Shown piece by piece: positions 18,669 through 27,660 of a stretch of 64,000 nucleotides of DNA (positions within the stretch are counted from its first letter, which is position 1; the number at the start of each line of letters is the position of its first letter). Where the stretch lies: contig NZ_JADMJL010000043.1 of assembly GCF_018780585.1 (NCBI RefSeq), positions 1-64,000 of the forward strand, written 5' to 3'. The stretch is from Methyloversatilis discipulorum (GTDB lineage Bacteria; Pseudomonadota; Gammaproteobacteria; Burkholderiales; Rhodocyclaceae). The notes under the pieces were generated by a model. The model was not told the origin of the DNA. It was given only the letters and a program-made list of their open reading frames with translations, and ran no database searches. Position numbers and translations under genes: made by a program.

Positions 18669-19238
18669 ATGGCCAAGGCCCCAGCGAAGAAATCATCTGC
18701 ACGCAAGAGCCGCGGCGGCACCGTGGTCGGCATCTTCATCGGCTTGGTGCTCGGTGTGGTGCTGAGCGCCGGCGTCATGTGGTACATCAATGGCTCGTCG
18801 CTGCCGCTGCAGGTGCGCGGCAGCGCGCCGCCACCGGCGCAGCCGCCGACCGAGCCGGCCGCACTGCCGGGCAAGCCCGGCGACAAGGCCCCCGCGAAGC
18901 CACGCTTCGACTTCTACGAAACCCTGCCCGGCAACACGCCGGCACCGGCCGCCGCGCCGGAGGCAAAGCCGGCTCCTGCCGCGGAGCCGCCGGCAGCCGC
19001 ACAGCCGCCGGCGTCGCTGCTGCTGCAGGCAGGTGCTTTCTCGTCGGAAGAAGAAGCGGACAACCTGCGCGCCCGTCTTGCGTTGATCGGTCTGGAATCT
19101 TCGGTGCAGAAAGGTACGGTGCCCGGCAAGGGCACGCTGTACCGGGTGCGCCTGGGCCCCTTCGCCAACGCGGAAGACATGCAGCGCGTACGCGCTGACC
19201 TTGCACAGAACGGAATCGACGCGTCGATTGTCCGATGA
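18669..19238 (+). CDS. FtsN-like SPOR-domain protein
   Basis: A 189-residue bitopic inner-membrane protein: a basic cytoplasmic N-terminus (1-16), a transmembrane helix (about 18-40), a Pro/Ala-rich periplasmic linker with the short conserved KPRFDFYETLPG motif (77-88), and a C-terminal SPOR domain (about 113-189). SPOR domains bind denuded septal peptidoglycan; FtsN-type proteins of betaproteobacteria have this layout downstream of argS. It lies directly after argS and 25 bases before dsbA. Confidence 0.85.
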   Translation: MAKAPAKKSSARKSRGGTVVGIFIGLVLGVVLSAGVMWYINGSSLPLQVRGSAPPPAQPPTEPAALPGKPGDKAPAKPRFDFYETLPGNTPAPAAAPEAKPAPAAEPPAAAQPPASLLLQAGAFSSEEEADNLRARLALIGLESSVQKGTVPGKGTLYRVRLGPFANAEDMQRVRADLAQNGIDASIVR

Positions 19239-19263
19239 CATCGATTCAGAATAAGGAGACAGC

Positions 19264-19905
19264 ATGAAATTCGGATTCAAAGCCCTTGCCGCGCTGGCCG
19301 TCGCCGGCTTCATGTCCATCGGCACCGCCACCGCCGCGCCGCTGACCGACAAGGACTACCGTGAAATCAAGCCGGCGCAGTCCACCGAGCCGGGCAACAA
19401 GGTCGAAGTGATCGAGTTCTTCTGGTACGGCTGCCCGCACTGTTTCGACCTCGAGCCGACGCTGAAGAAGTGGCTGGCCAAGCTGCCGGCCGACGTCACC
19501 TTCAAGCGCGTACCGGCGATCTTCCGCCAGTCCTGGGTGGCCGGCGCGCAGACCTACTACACGCTGGAAACCATGGGCGAACTGGATCGCATGCACGGCA
19601 AGGTGTTCGACGCCATCCACGTGGATCGCCAGGCCTTCAACGACATCGGCACCATCGCGACGTGGATGAGCAAGAACGGCATCGACGGCAAGAAGTTCGA
19701 AGACACCGCCAAGTCCTTCGCCGTGTCGGGCAAGGTGCAGCGCGCGCAGCAGATGAGCGCCGCCTACCAGCTGACCGGCGTGCCGGCGCTGGTGGTCGAT
19801 GGCAAGTACATCGCGCTGGGCAACAGCTTCGACGGCATGCTCGCCAACCTCGACGCGCTGATCGACCGCGCCCGCGCCGAGCGCGCCGCTGCCGGCAAGA
19901 AGTGA
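19264..19905 (+). CDS. dsbA: Periplasmic thiol:disulfide oxidoreductase DsbA
   Basis: A 213-residue protein with a signal peptide (1-25, TATAA) and a thioredoxin fold holding the DsbA active site CPHC (Cys57, Cys60, in FFWYGCPHCFD). The cis-proline loop appears as GVPALVVDGKY. It donates disulfides to exported proteins. A good AAGGAG site precedes the ATG. The terminator that probably ends its transcript lies 24 bases after the stop, but inside the next gene. Confidence 0.95.
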   Translation: MKFGFKALAALAVAGFMSIGTATAAPLTDKDYREIKPAQSTEPGNKVEVIEFFWYGCPHCFDLEPTLKKWLAKLPADVTFKRVPAIFRQSWVAGAQTYYTLETMGELDRMHGKVFDAIHVDRQAFNDIGTIATWMSKNGIDGKKFEDTAKSFAVSGKVQRAQQMSAAYQLTGVPALVVDGKYIALGNSFDGMLANLDALIDRARAERAAAGKK

Positions 19906-19922
19906 AGCCGGACGGTTCGACG

Positions 19923-20705
19923 ATGACGACGGGTGCCCACGCGGCACCCGTTGTTTTTTTGACCGGCGCGTCCACCGGTATCGGCGAGGCCCTCGCACGC
20001 CATTACGCGGCACAGGGCGCGACGCTGGGCCTGGTCGCACGCCGCGCGGCGCTGCTCGATAAGGTCACGGCCAGCCTGCCGGGTCGGCACCTCCAATACG
20101 CCGCGGACGTGCGCGACACCGACGCGCTGCGCGCCGCGGCGGAGGATTTCATCGCCCGCGTCGGCGTGCCCGACGTCGTCATCGGCAACGCCGGCGTATC
20201 GGTCGGTACGCTGACCGGCGAACAGGAAGACCTGCCTGCGTTCGAGGCGGTGTTCGACATCAATATGCTGGGGCTGATACGCACCTTCGCGCCCTTCGTG
20301 AAACCGATGCAGGCGCGCGGCTCGGGCACGCTGGTGGGCGTCGCGTCCGTCGCCGGTATCCGCGGCCTGCCCGGTGCCGGCGCCTACAGCGCGTCGAAGG
20401 CGGCGGCGATCAGCTACCTGGAAAGTCTGCGCGTCGAACTGCGCGGCAGCGGCGTACGGGTGAAGACGCTGTGCCCCGGCTACATCGACACGCCGATGAC
20501 CGAGAAAAACCCCTACCCGATGCCCTTCATGCTCGAAGCCGCCGACGCCGCCGAACGCTTCGCCCGCTTCATCGACGGGCCACGCAGCTATGCCGTCATT
20601 CCGTGGCAGATGGGCATCGTCGCCAAGTTGATGCGGCTGCTGCCCAACCCGGTGTACGACGCGCTGGCGGCGAAGTCAGGGCGCAAGCCGCGCGGCACGC
20701 TGTAG
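19923..20705 (+). CDS. Short-chain dehydrogenase/reductase
   Basis: A 260-residue classical SDR: the nucleotide-binding TGASTGIG (14-21), NAG (89-91), catalytic YSASK (Tyr155, Lys159) and PGYIDTPM after the active site are all present. It probably reduces or oxidises a ketone or alcohol with NAD(P)H; the substrate is unknown. Basic residues after the glycine motif (ARR near 39-41) favour NADP. The start at 19923 gives a normal N-terminus, but its first twelve codons form a rho-independent terminator, so expression from the dsbA promoter should be attenuated. There is no alternative start before TGASTGIG. Confidence 0.88.
   Translation: MTTGAHAAPVVFLTGASTGIGEALARHYAAQGATLGLVARRAALLDKVTASLPGRHLQYAADVRDTDALRAAAEDFIARVGVPDVVIGNAGVSVGTLTGEQEDLPAFEAVFDINMLGLIRTFAPFVKPMQARGSGTLVGVASVAGIRGLPGAGAYSASKAAAISYLESLRVELRGSGVRVKTLCPGYIDTPMTEKNPYPMPFMLEAADAAERFARFIDGPRSYAVIPWQMGIVAKLMRLLPNPVYDALAAKSGRKPRGTL
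19929..19960 (+). terminator. Rho-independent terminator inside the SDR 5' coding region
   Basis: A perfect 9-bp stem, ACGGGTGCC (19929-19937) with GGCACCCGT (19943-19951), has a five-base loop and is followed by TG and seven T. It falls 24 bases after dsbA and within codons 3-13 of the SDR gene. The U-tract codons GTT GTT TTT TTG are unlike the GTC/TTC/CTG preference of the neighbours. Confidence 0.8.
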
Positions 20706-20784
20706 GGCCGACACAAGACCCAGGCCGCAGGATTCAAGGGAGACGGAACGGCGATGCGGCCGTGGCAAAGCGTGAGGTGACCGG

Positions 20785-21582
20785 TCATTTCCACAGTGCG
20801 TGGAAGTGGTGCACCGGACCGCGCCCCCTGCCGACCTCCAGCTGGTACGCGGCGGCCAGCGCGGCACCCAGATAGTCTTTCGCCTGGCGCACCGCGCTCA
20901 CCACGTCCGTGGTCGGCAGCAGCGCTGCCGCAGCGGCGGCCAGCGTGCAGCCGGTACCGTGATCGTGGGTGGTAACGATGCGCTGGGCCGGCAGCGCTAG
21001 TTCGACGTCGGGGCCGGCGAGCAGATCCGTACTGTGCGGCGCGCGCAGATGGCCGCCCTTCAGCAGCACCCACTGCGGTCCGTGCGCGCGCAGCGCGGTC
21101 AGCATGTCGCGCATGTCGTCCAGCGTCTGCGGCGCCGGGCGGTCGAGCAGCACCGCCGCTTCCGGCAGATTGGGCGTGATCAGCGTAGCCAGCGGCAGCA
21201 GCTCGTCGCGCAGCGCAGCCACCGCGTCCGGCAGCAGCAGATGGTCGCCGCTCTTGGCCACCATGACCGGATCGACCACCACCGGGCAGCGCGCATACCG
21301 CCGCAGCCGGTCCGCCACCACGCAGGCGATCGCCGCGTTGGCGATCATGCCCACCTTCACCGCATCGACCCGCACGTCGTCGAACACCGCGTCGATCTGC
21401 TCACCGACGAAATCCGGCTCCAGCGCCACGAAGCTGCGCACCCCGCAGGTGTTCTGCGCCACCACCGCGGTGATCGCACTCATGCCATAGGCACCGAGCG
21501 CGGAAAAGGTCTTGAGGTCGGCCTGTATGCCGGCGCCACCGGTCGGGTCGGTGCCGGCGATGGTGAGGACGTTGGGGATCAT
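20785..21582 (-). CDS. thiD: Hydroxymethylpyrimidine/phosphomethylpyrimidine kinase ThiD
   Basis: A 265-residue ribokinase-fold enzyme that phosphorylates HMP and HMP-P in thiamine synthesis. It shows GTDPTGGAGIQADLKTF near the N-terminus, VVDPVMVAKSG, LITPNLPEA, and the anion-hole motif THDHGTGCTLA. The length is normal. The start at 21582 is chosen because the fold begins at once (MIPNVLTIAGTDP); its ribosome site is weak. No TPP riboswitch was recognised upstream. A second, divergent thiD-like gene lies 5 kb away with thiE. Confidence 0.92.
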   Translation of the reverse strand: MIPNVLTIAGTDPTGGAGIQADLKTFSALGAYGMSAITAVVAQNTCGVRSFVALEPDFVGEQIDAVFDDVRVDAVKVGMIANAAIACVVADRLRRYARCPVVVDPVMVAKSGDHLLLPDAVAALRDELLPLATLITPNLPEAAVLLDRPAPQTLDDMRDMLTALRAHGPQWVLLKGGHLRAPHSTDLLAGPDVELALPAQRIVTTHDHGTGCTLAAAAAALLPTTDVVSAVRQAKDYLGAALAAAYQLEVGRGRGPVHHFHALWK

Positions 21583-21741
21583 GGAAAGGGTTTCAGCGAG
21601 CGGGCGATCATGATGGCGCAAGCGGGGCGCGGCGGTCGAATCCGCATATATCGAAGTGGCGGGTACGCCCCGCGTCACCGTGTTCAGTTGCGGACACTCG
21701 TTATATCGTCTGCGTACATAGCATCGGATCGAGGCCAAGCC

Positions 21742-22011
21742 ATGACCGCCAGCACCGTATTTACCCACAACCGCACCCAGGCCGTGCGCCTCCCTGCCGA
21801 GGTGCAATTTCCTGAAGAGGTGAAGAAGGTTGTCGTCCGGGTCGCCGGCCGGGAACGCATCATTTCGCCGGTGGGCGCGGTGTGGGACAGTTTCTTCCTC
21901 GGCGGCTCAAACATACCCACCGACGATTTCATGAACGAACGCGCCAGCCAGGATCAGCCGGCGCGCGAAGTCGAGCGTGTGCCGGGGCTGTTGAGCGAGA
22001 ACGGGCTGTAA
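21742..22011 (+). CDS. VapB-type antitoxin fused to a VapC C-terminal remnant
   Basis: An 89-residue protein. Residues 1-75 are a VapB/AbrB-like antitoxin: TVFTHNRTQAVRLPAEVQFP, a central VVVRVAGRERIISPVG, and the tail VWDSFF followed by DDFMNER. The last dozen residues (VERVPGLLSENGL) resemble instead the usual end of VapC PIN-domain toxins. No PIN-domain frame follows. The simplest reading is an in-frame deletion that removed most of vapC and joined its last codons to vapB. It could still act as an orphan DNA-binding antitoxin. Confidence 0.65.
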   Translation: MTASTVFTHNRTQAVRLPAEVQFPEEVKKVVVRVAGRERIISPVGAVWDSFFLGGSNIPTDDFMNERASQDQPAREVERVPGLLSENGL

Positions 22012-22166
22012 GGACCCGATCAGCCCCTCGACACCGACGACCTCCCGATCGGGCACGCCCGTAGAAATCCGTCCGAACGCGACAGCGGTGAGCCCTGCCC
22101 CACTCACCCGGTTTACGACACGCGTGATCCGGGAGCCGCTCATCCGCAAGGCTGCCCGGTAAGCGC

Positions 22167-22201
22167 ACACGTGCTACGCTGTACTGACGATGTAACACGT
22201 G
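22167..22201 (+). promoter_or_regulatory. Candidate operator of the ParDE-like module
   Basis: ACACGTG occurs at 22167-22173 and again at 22195-22201; each contains the palindrome CACGTG and their starts are 28 bases apart, just before the antitoxin start. Repeated short palindromes here fit autoregulation by a ribbon-helix-helix antitoxin. There is no experimental support. Confidence 0.4.
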
Positions 22202-22211
22202 AGACGGCGCC

Positions 22212-22499
22212 ATGAGCGATGCCACCTTTACCTTCCGGGTCGAAGAATCCCTGAAGAATGACTTCACCGCAGCCGCGAAGTCCCGTGACCGGAGCAGTGC
22301 GCAGTTGCTGAGGGACTTCATGCGCGATTACGTCCGGCAGCAGCAGGACTCCGCCGAACACGACGCCTGGTTCCGCCGCCAGGTGCAGGCCGGACAGGAC
22401 GCCGCGAACGCTGGCGAGCTGCTGCCCGCGGAAGAAGTCGAAGCCGAAGCCGCCGCATGGCGTGCCGGAACACGCGCCCAAGCCGCCGACAGATCTTGA
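22212..22499 (+). CDS. Type II antitoxin, ParD/RHH-like
   Basis: A 95-residue protein whose first 45 residues read as a ribbon-helix-helix DNA-binding domain (TFTFRVEESLKNDFTAAAK, then SSAQLLRDFMRDYV). A charged C-terminal tail rich in Ala and Glu would wrap the toxin. Its stop TGA overlaps the TTG start of the toxin gene, the usual antitoxin-first order. G+C is high here, unlike the HEPN gene downstream. Confidence 0.75.
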   Translation: MSDATFTFRVEESLKNDFTAAAKSRDRSSAQLLRDFMRDYVRQQQDSAEHDAWFRRQVQAGQDAANAGELLPAEEVEAEAAAWRAGTRAQAADRS

Positions 22500-22780
22500 A
22501 ACTGTTGTGGACGCGGCTTGCTGCGCAGGACCGCCGCGACATCCGCACCCATATCGCGCGAGACAACCCAGCCGCTGCGGCGGCACTCGACCAGTCGATC
22601 TCCGACAGCTCCGCCCGCCTGACTGCCCACCCAATCCTCGGCCGGGAAGGCCGCGTTGCCGGAACGCGGGAGCTGGTGATTCATCCGAACTACGTCGTGG
22701 TCTATGACCTCACCGCCGATTGCGTGCGCGTATTACGGGTGCTGCATGCGCGCAGACAGTGGCCGGAGGGTCGATCCTAG
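22496..22780 (+). CDS. ParE/RelE-family toxin
   Basis: A 94-residue RelE/ParE-fold protein: LLWTRLAAQDRRDIRTHIA at the start, RLTAHPILGREGRVAGTRELVI, then the conserved YVVVYDLTADCVRVLRVLHARRQWP. ParE members poison DNA gyrase; RelE members cleave mRNA. Sequence alone does not separate them, but the layout is ParE-like. I choose the TTG at 22496 (TTGA overlap with the antitoxin stop) because it gives the family's usual M-x2-x-W start; an ATG at 22457 would add 13 unlikely residues. Confidence 0.75.
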   Translation: MKLLWTRLAAQDRRDIRTHIARDNPAAAAALDQSISDSSARLTAHPILGREGRVAGTRELVIHPNYVVVYDLTADCVRVLRVLHARRQWPEGRS

Positions 22781-23038
22781 GAAGAAGATTGCGTGCCCAG
22801 GGCGTTGGGGTGCCCATCCATCAGGGCGCCTCTTGTTGTGCAAGGGTTCAGGACGTGACACCCGGCTTTGTCACCGTTACGCGAATCGGGTCTCCAACGG
22901 GAAGTGGTGAGAATGCAAGAGGTATCGCCAGTCCAGCTTGTCGGAATAATGGAAACGCTAGCGAGGTACTCTCAGTTTCAGCGTCCTCTACTAGCTAGGC
23001 AATCCGATCCACTTCATCCGTATGCAAAAAACTGAGCT

Positions 23039-23824
23039 ATGACTAACCTCTTTGTCGATGCGCAGGACAAAATCGACCGGTGCCTCAATTCGTTTGCTAC
23101 AGAGTCCTTCCGGGACCAAGCGGACCGGGACTACATTCATGCACGGCTCGCCTGTAGAAGCGAACTCTTTCCGCAATTCCTATGGTCGTCCCATCAAGCG
23201 CTCGAGAAGTACCTCAAAGCTATCCTTCTATACAACCGCATCGAGGCAACCCGAGTCAGACACGACATTCTCGGAGCGCTGGCATTGACGCGGCACCTTC
23301 CATTCAAGATCGAGCTGTCGAATAGAAGCAAAAGGTTTCTAGACCACGTCGCTGACCTCGGAGAGCACCGTTACCTAGACGTTCCATACTATGTGCATGG
23401 CCATGTGATGGTCGATCTTGATCTGTGCGTATGGGAGCTACGTCGTTACTGTCAGGTTCTGAATGTGTTCGGGAAAGCGCTCCCTCCAATCGAAGAATCA
23501 CTACTCCAGAAGGCGAAGACTGATCTGGAACTTAGCGGGAGCCAGCCTCGACACCTATTCCGGCTACACGGCGGTCACTTGGAAAAGATCCTGGACAATC
23601 CGCGTCACCCAAGCCGACCCCCACTCGTCTGGAATAATCCATGCTACGGGGTACGCGCACGTAAAGTCATACGGGCCCGCGCTCAAATGCATGCGCAGAA
23701 TCCGTTACTGCTGCACTATCCAGAAATTCTTCCTGAGTTACAGAAATATGTCTTCATACCTGGGTCGATCGCAGCCAGTTATCGTGCGCTAGCCAATGAA
23801 GCAGCGAAAAATACGACCTCCTAG
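23039..23824 (+). CDS. HEPN-domain protein
   Basis: A 261-residue protein with an N-terminal HEPN helix bundle (about residues 20-140). FLWSSHQALEKYLKAILLYN is the typical helix, and RVRHDILGAL holds the His-Asp pair in the place of the HEPN RNase-type motif. The C-terminal 110 residues have no clear match. HEPN proteins often act as RNase toxins or with nucleotidyltransferases; no partner is encoded beside it. G+C is near 50% with codons such as AGA, CTA and ATA, unlike the flanks, so recent transfer is likely. The 258 bases before it (22781-23038) show no gene. Confidence 0.7.
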   Translation: MTNLFVDAQDKIDRCLNSFATESFRDQADRDYIHARLACRSELFPQFLWSSHQALEKYLKAILLYNRIEATRVRHDILGALALTRHLPFKIELSNRSKRFLDHVADLGEHRYLDVPYYVHGHVMVDLDLCVWELRRYCQVLNVFGKALPPIEESLLQKAKTDLELSGSQPRHLFRLHGGHLEKILDNPRHPSRPPLVWNNPCYGVRARKVIRARAQMHAQNPLLLHYPEILPELQKYVFIPGSIAASYRALANEAAKNTTS

Positions 23825-24003
23825 TCTGAGGCGTTCAAGCGCGCTGCAAACTTCGCCGAATCTCTCTCCTCATTATCAGCCCGGATGCAGAGTCCAGCCG
23901 CAGCCTCAAGATAGACCTGCGGACTGCCTGCATCGGAGCACATCAGATATCAAACCATCGAAAGATCGAGTCATTTCTTTCGACAGCTAGCGTTCAAGTG
24001 GCC

Positions 24004-25287
<1,284 letters not shown>

Positions 25288-25298
25288 GGGGAATTCCT

Positions 25299-25916
25299 TC
25301 AGAAAAGCCTGGCGTAGGCGCGGGCGCGCGCCGCGATGTCGGGCGCGTCGAACAGATCGGACACCACGGCCAGCAGATCGGCGCCGGCGGCGATCAGTTC
25401 CGGCGCGCGCGCCAGCGTGATGCCGCCGATGGCGCAGCGCGACAGGCCGAGATCGGCCACTTCGGCGAAACGGCCGATCGAGGCCGGCGGTGCAGCGGGC
25501 TTGGTGCTCGAGGCATACATCGAGCCGAAGGCGACGTAATCGGCGCCGTCACGCGCGGCGGCCCGGGCCAGCGCCGGGTCGTCGTAACAGGACACGCCGA
25601 TCAGCGCATCGCTGCCAAGCGCCTTGCGCGCCAGCGCCGGGCCGCCGTCGTCGCGACCGACGTGCACGCCATCGGCGCCGCAGGCCTTGGCCAGTTCGAT
25701 GTCGTCGTTGATGACGAACAGCGCGCCGCAGACGGTGGTGATGGCGCGCAGCGCGTCGGCGTCGGCGCGTCGTCGTGCCGCGTCGGTGGACTTGTTGCGG
25801 TACTGCAGCACGACCGCGCCGCTGCCGCAGGCGGCTTCGGCCGCGCGGTAAAGCGCGGCGCCGCTCAACGCTTCCGGCGTCACCGCGTACAGGCCGCGCA
25901 GCGGCTTACGCGTCAT
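25299..25916 (-). CDS. thiE: Thiamine-phosphate synthase ThiE
   Basis: A 205-residue TIM-barrel enzyme that couples HMP-PP with the thiazole phosphate to make thiamine phosphate. It shows VVLQYRNKS, the phosphate-contacting [20 protein letters not shown], and a phosphate loop [25 protein letters not shown]. The ATG at 25916 lies inside the 3' end of the second thiD-like gene (11-base overlap), implying translational coupling. Confidence 0.93.
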   Translation of the reverse strand: MTRKPLRGLYAVTPEALSGAALYRAAEAACGSGAVVLQYRNKSTDAARRRADADALRAITTVCGALFVINDDIELAKACGADGVHVGRDDGGPALARKALGSDALIGVSCYDDPALARAAARDGADYVAFGSMYASSTKPAAPPASIGRFAEVADLGLSRCAIGGITLARAPELIAAGADLLAVVSDLFDAPDIAARARAYARLF

Positions 25917-26841
25917 CGTCGGACTCCCGGTCGGCGGTCGCGGCATTGTGTTCGCGCAGGAAGAAGAAGCGGTCCGGCAGGTGCTGGCCCATGCCCGGCC
26001 GGAAACCGGCCTGCAGCGTGCGCCATGTGTACTCCTGCGCGGCGTGCGCCGCTTCGCCGACATCCAGGCCGTGCGCCAGCCAGGCGGCGAGCGCCGATGC
26101 CAGCGTGCAGCCCGAACCGTGGTAGCTGCCGGGCAGGCGGTCCCACTCGTCGCGGCGGATGACGCCACTGCGCCCGTACAGCACGTTGGCGACGCGGGTG
26201 GTCGATTCGTGCGTGCCGGTCAGCAGCACGTGGCCGCAGCCGGCGGCGATGAGCTGACGCGCGCACTGTTCGAGCGTCGGCGATACGGTGCGCCGTACGT
26301 CGTCGTCCTCGTCAGTTTCGTCGTCCTCGTCCTCGTCGGCGAAATCGTCGCCGTCGTCGTCATCCTCGTCGTCGGCCTGCGCCAAACGACGGGCTTCGAG
26401 ACTGTTCGGCGTCAGCACGGTGGTCAGCGGCAGCAGCAGTTCCTGCAGCGCGATCACCATGTCCTCGTCGGCGAGCTCGTCGCCACGGCCGGACGACAGC
26501 ACCGGATCGAGCACCACCGGTACGTCGGGGTAGTCGGAAATGATTTCGGCGATGGCCGCGATGTTCTCGATGCTGCCCATCACGCCGATCTTGAACGCCG
26601 CGACCGGCATGTCGGCGAGCAACACGCGCGCCTGATCGACCAGCAGATCGTCGTCCATCGGCACGACCTCTTCGACGCCTGCGCTGTCCTGCACCGTGAC
26701 AGCCGTCACGACTGTCAGCGGATGGCAGCCCAGGGCCGACAGCGTCATCAGATCGGCCTGCATGCCGGCCCCGCCAGTGGGGTCGGTCGCCGAAAAACAC
26801 ATGACAAGCGGAGGATGCGCCCGCACATCAGAATTGACCAT
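25906..26841 (-). CDS. Second ThiD-like kinase with an acidic insertion
   Basis: A 311-residue ribokinase-fold protein with the ThiD features ATDPTGGAGMQADLMT, VVLDPVLSSG, TVLTPNSLEA and GSYHGSGCTLASALAA, so HMP(-P) kinase activity is likely. It differs from the other ThiD by an inserted, almost purely Asp/Glu stretch (about residues 157-184), encoded by GAC/GAT/GAA triplet runs at about 26290-26375. The insert sits between the phosphate-binding strand and the next helix, probably as a disordered loop. It leads an operon with thiE and hemL and is divergent from rubredoxin, the usual betaproteobacterial arrangement. Confidence 0.85.
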   Translation of the reverse strand: MVNSDVRAHPPLVMCFSATDPTGGAGMQADLMTLSALGCHPLTVVTAVTVQDSAGVEEVVPMDDDLLVDQARVLLADMPVAAFKIGVMGSIENIAAIAEIISDYPDVPVVLDPVLSSGRGDELADEDMVIALQELLLPLTTVLTPNSLEARRLAQADDEDDDDGDDFADEDEDDETDEDDDVRRTVSPTLEQCARQLIAAGCGHVLLTGTHESTTRVANVLYGRSGVIRRDEWDRLPGSYHGSGCTLASALAAWLAHGLDVGEAAHAAQEYTWRTLQAGFRPGMGQHLPDRFFFLREHNAATADRESDDDA

Positions 26842-26917
26842 AAAGCGCGCGCCCGGATTGTCGTTACAGATGGTTAATTACGGTAATATCGACCGGATTC
26901 TAACAAACCAACCTGCC

Positions 26918-27106
26918 ATGAGTTCCACTGTCACGGCCGAATTCCAGACTTATATGTGTCTCATCTGCGGCTTCATCTACGACGAAGCCGCCGGTCTGCC
27001 GGAAGAGGGCATCGCCCCCGGTACTCGCTGGGCGGACGTTCCGCCCAACTGGACCTGTCCCGAGTGCAGTGCACGCAAGGACGATTTCGAGATGGTCCAG
27101 ATCTGA
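26918..27106 (+). CDS. Rubredoxin
   Basis: A 62-residue one-iron electron carrier. The four iron ligands are Cys14, Cys17 (CLICG) and Cys47, Cys50 (CPECS), with the aromatic core FIYDEAAGLPEEGI and WADVPPNWTC as in other rubredoxins. It passes electrons in the cytoplasm to a partner that is not identifiable here. The ATG at 26918 lacks a clear ribosome site; an earlier in-frame ATG at 26867 is less likely because it adds a non-conserved head. It is divergent from the thiD2 operon. Confidence 0.92.
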   Translation: MSSTVTAEFQTYMCLICGFIYDEAAGLPEEGIAPGTRWADVPPNWTCPECSARKDDFEMVQI

Positions 27107-27223
27107 AACACGCATCGGTTGCGGACCTGTCGGGCCGGTGCATCCGCCTCATGAAGACCAACCGGATGCCGTCGCCGCGCAGTCCTGCGGCAGAACGGCG
27201 TGCGGACAACAGGGGAGAACATC

Positions 27224-27622
27224 TTGGCTGAATCGGGTGGCAATACCGGCGTCAAGGTGATGGTGATCGACGACAGCAACACCATACGCCGCAGTGCCGA
27301 AATCTTCCTGGTCCAGGCCGGGTATCAGGTGGTCCTGGCCGAGGATGGCTTCGACGCCCTGTCGAAAATCAGCGACCACCACCCCCAGGTCATCTTCTGC
27401 GACATCATGATGCCGCGCCTCGACGGTTACCAGACCTGCGCGCTCATCAAGAAGAACCCCCGTTTTGCCGCTACTCCCGTCGTGATGCTTTCGTCACGCG
27501 ACGGCCTGTTCGACCGCGCACGCGGTCGGATGGTCGGCTCGGACGAATATCTCACCAAGCCCTTCACGAAGGACAGCCTGCTGCAGGCGGTGTCGCGTCA
27601 CGCGCGCAACGGCGCTGACTGA
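27224..27622 (+). CDS. pilG: Twitching-motility response regulator PilG
   Basis: A 132-residue single receiver domain: acidic pair Asp16-Asp17 (VIDDSNTIRR), phospho-acceptor Asp60 (FCDIMMPRLDG), SSRDG and Lys in TKPF. PilG is phosphorylated by the ChpA/PilL kinase and promotes pilus extension and cAMP-type output in related systems. I choose the TTG start at 27224 because AGGGGAG lies seven bases upstream; an ATG at 27200 has no ribosome site. It is the first gene of pilG-H-I-J-chpA. Confidence 0.93.
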   Translation: MAESGGNTGVKVMVIDDSNTIRRSAEIFLVQAGYQVVLAEDGFDALSKISDHHPQVIFCDIMMPRLDGYQTCALIKKNPRFAATPVVMLSSRDGLFDRARGRMVGSDEYLTKPFTKDSLLQAVSRHARNGAD

Positions 27623-27660
27623 GACGCCTTACACCGTATCCACCGAACGCGGAGCCGACG

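Noticed and set aside
23959-23982. Hairpin CGAAAGA/TCTTTCG between HEPN and hemL as terminator
   Set aside because: Only seven A/T-rich pairs with a 10-base loop and no following T run.
23831-23998. Direct repeats GCGTTCAAG flanking the end of the HEPN region (possible attachment site)
   Set aside because: Nine bases is short, no integrase or recombinase is present, and the repeats do not bracket the island.
26842-26917. Possible TPP riboswitch or classic -10/-35 promoter between thiD2 and rubredoxin
   Set aside because: Short region without the TPP aptamer; a TAATAT box exists but the spacing to any -35-like sequence is wrong.
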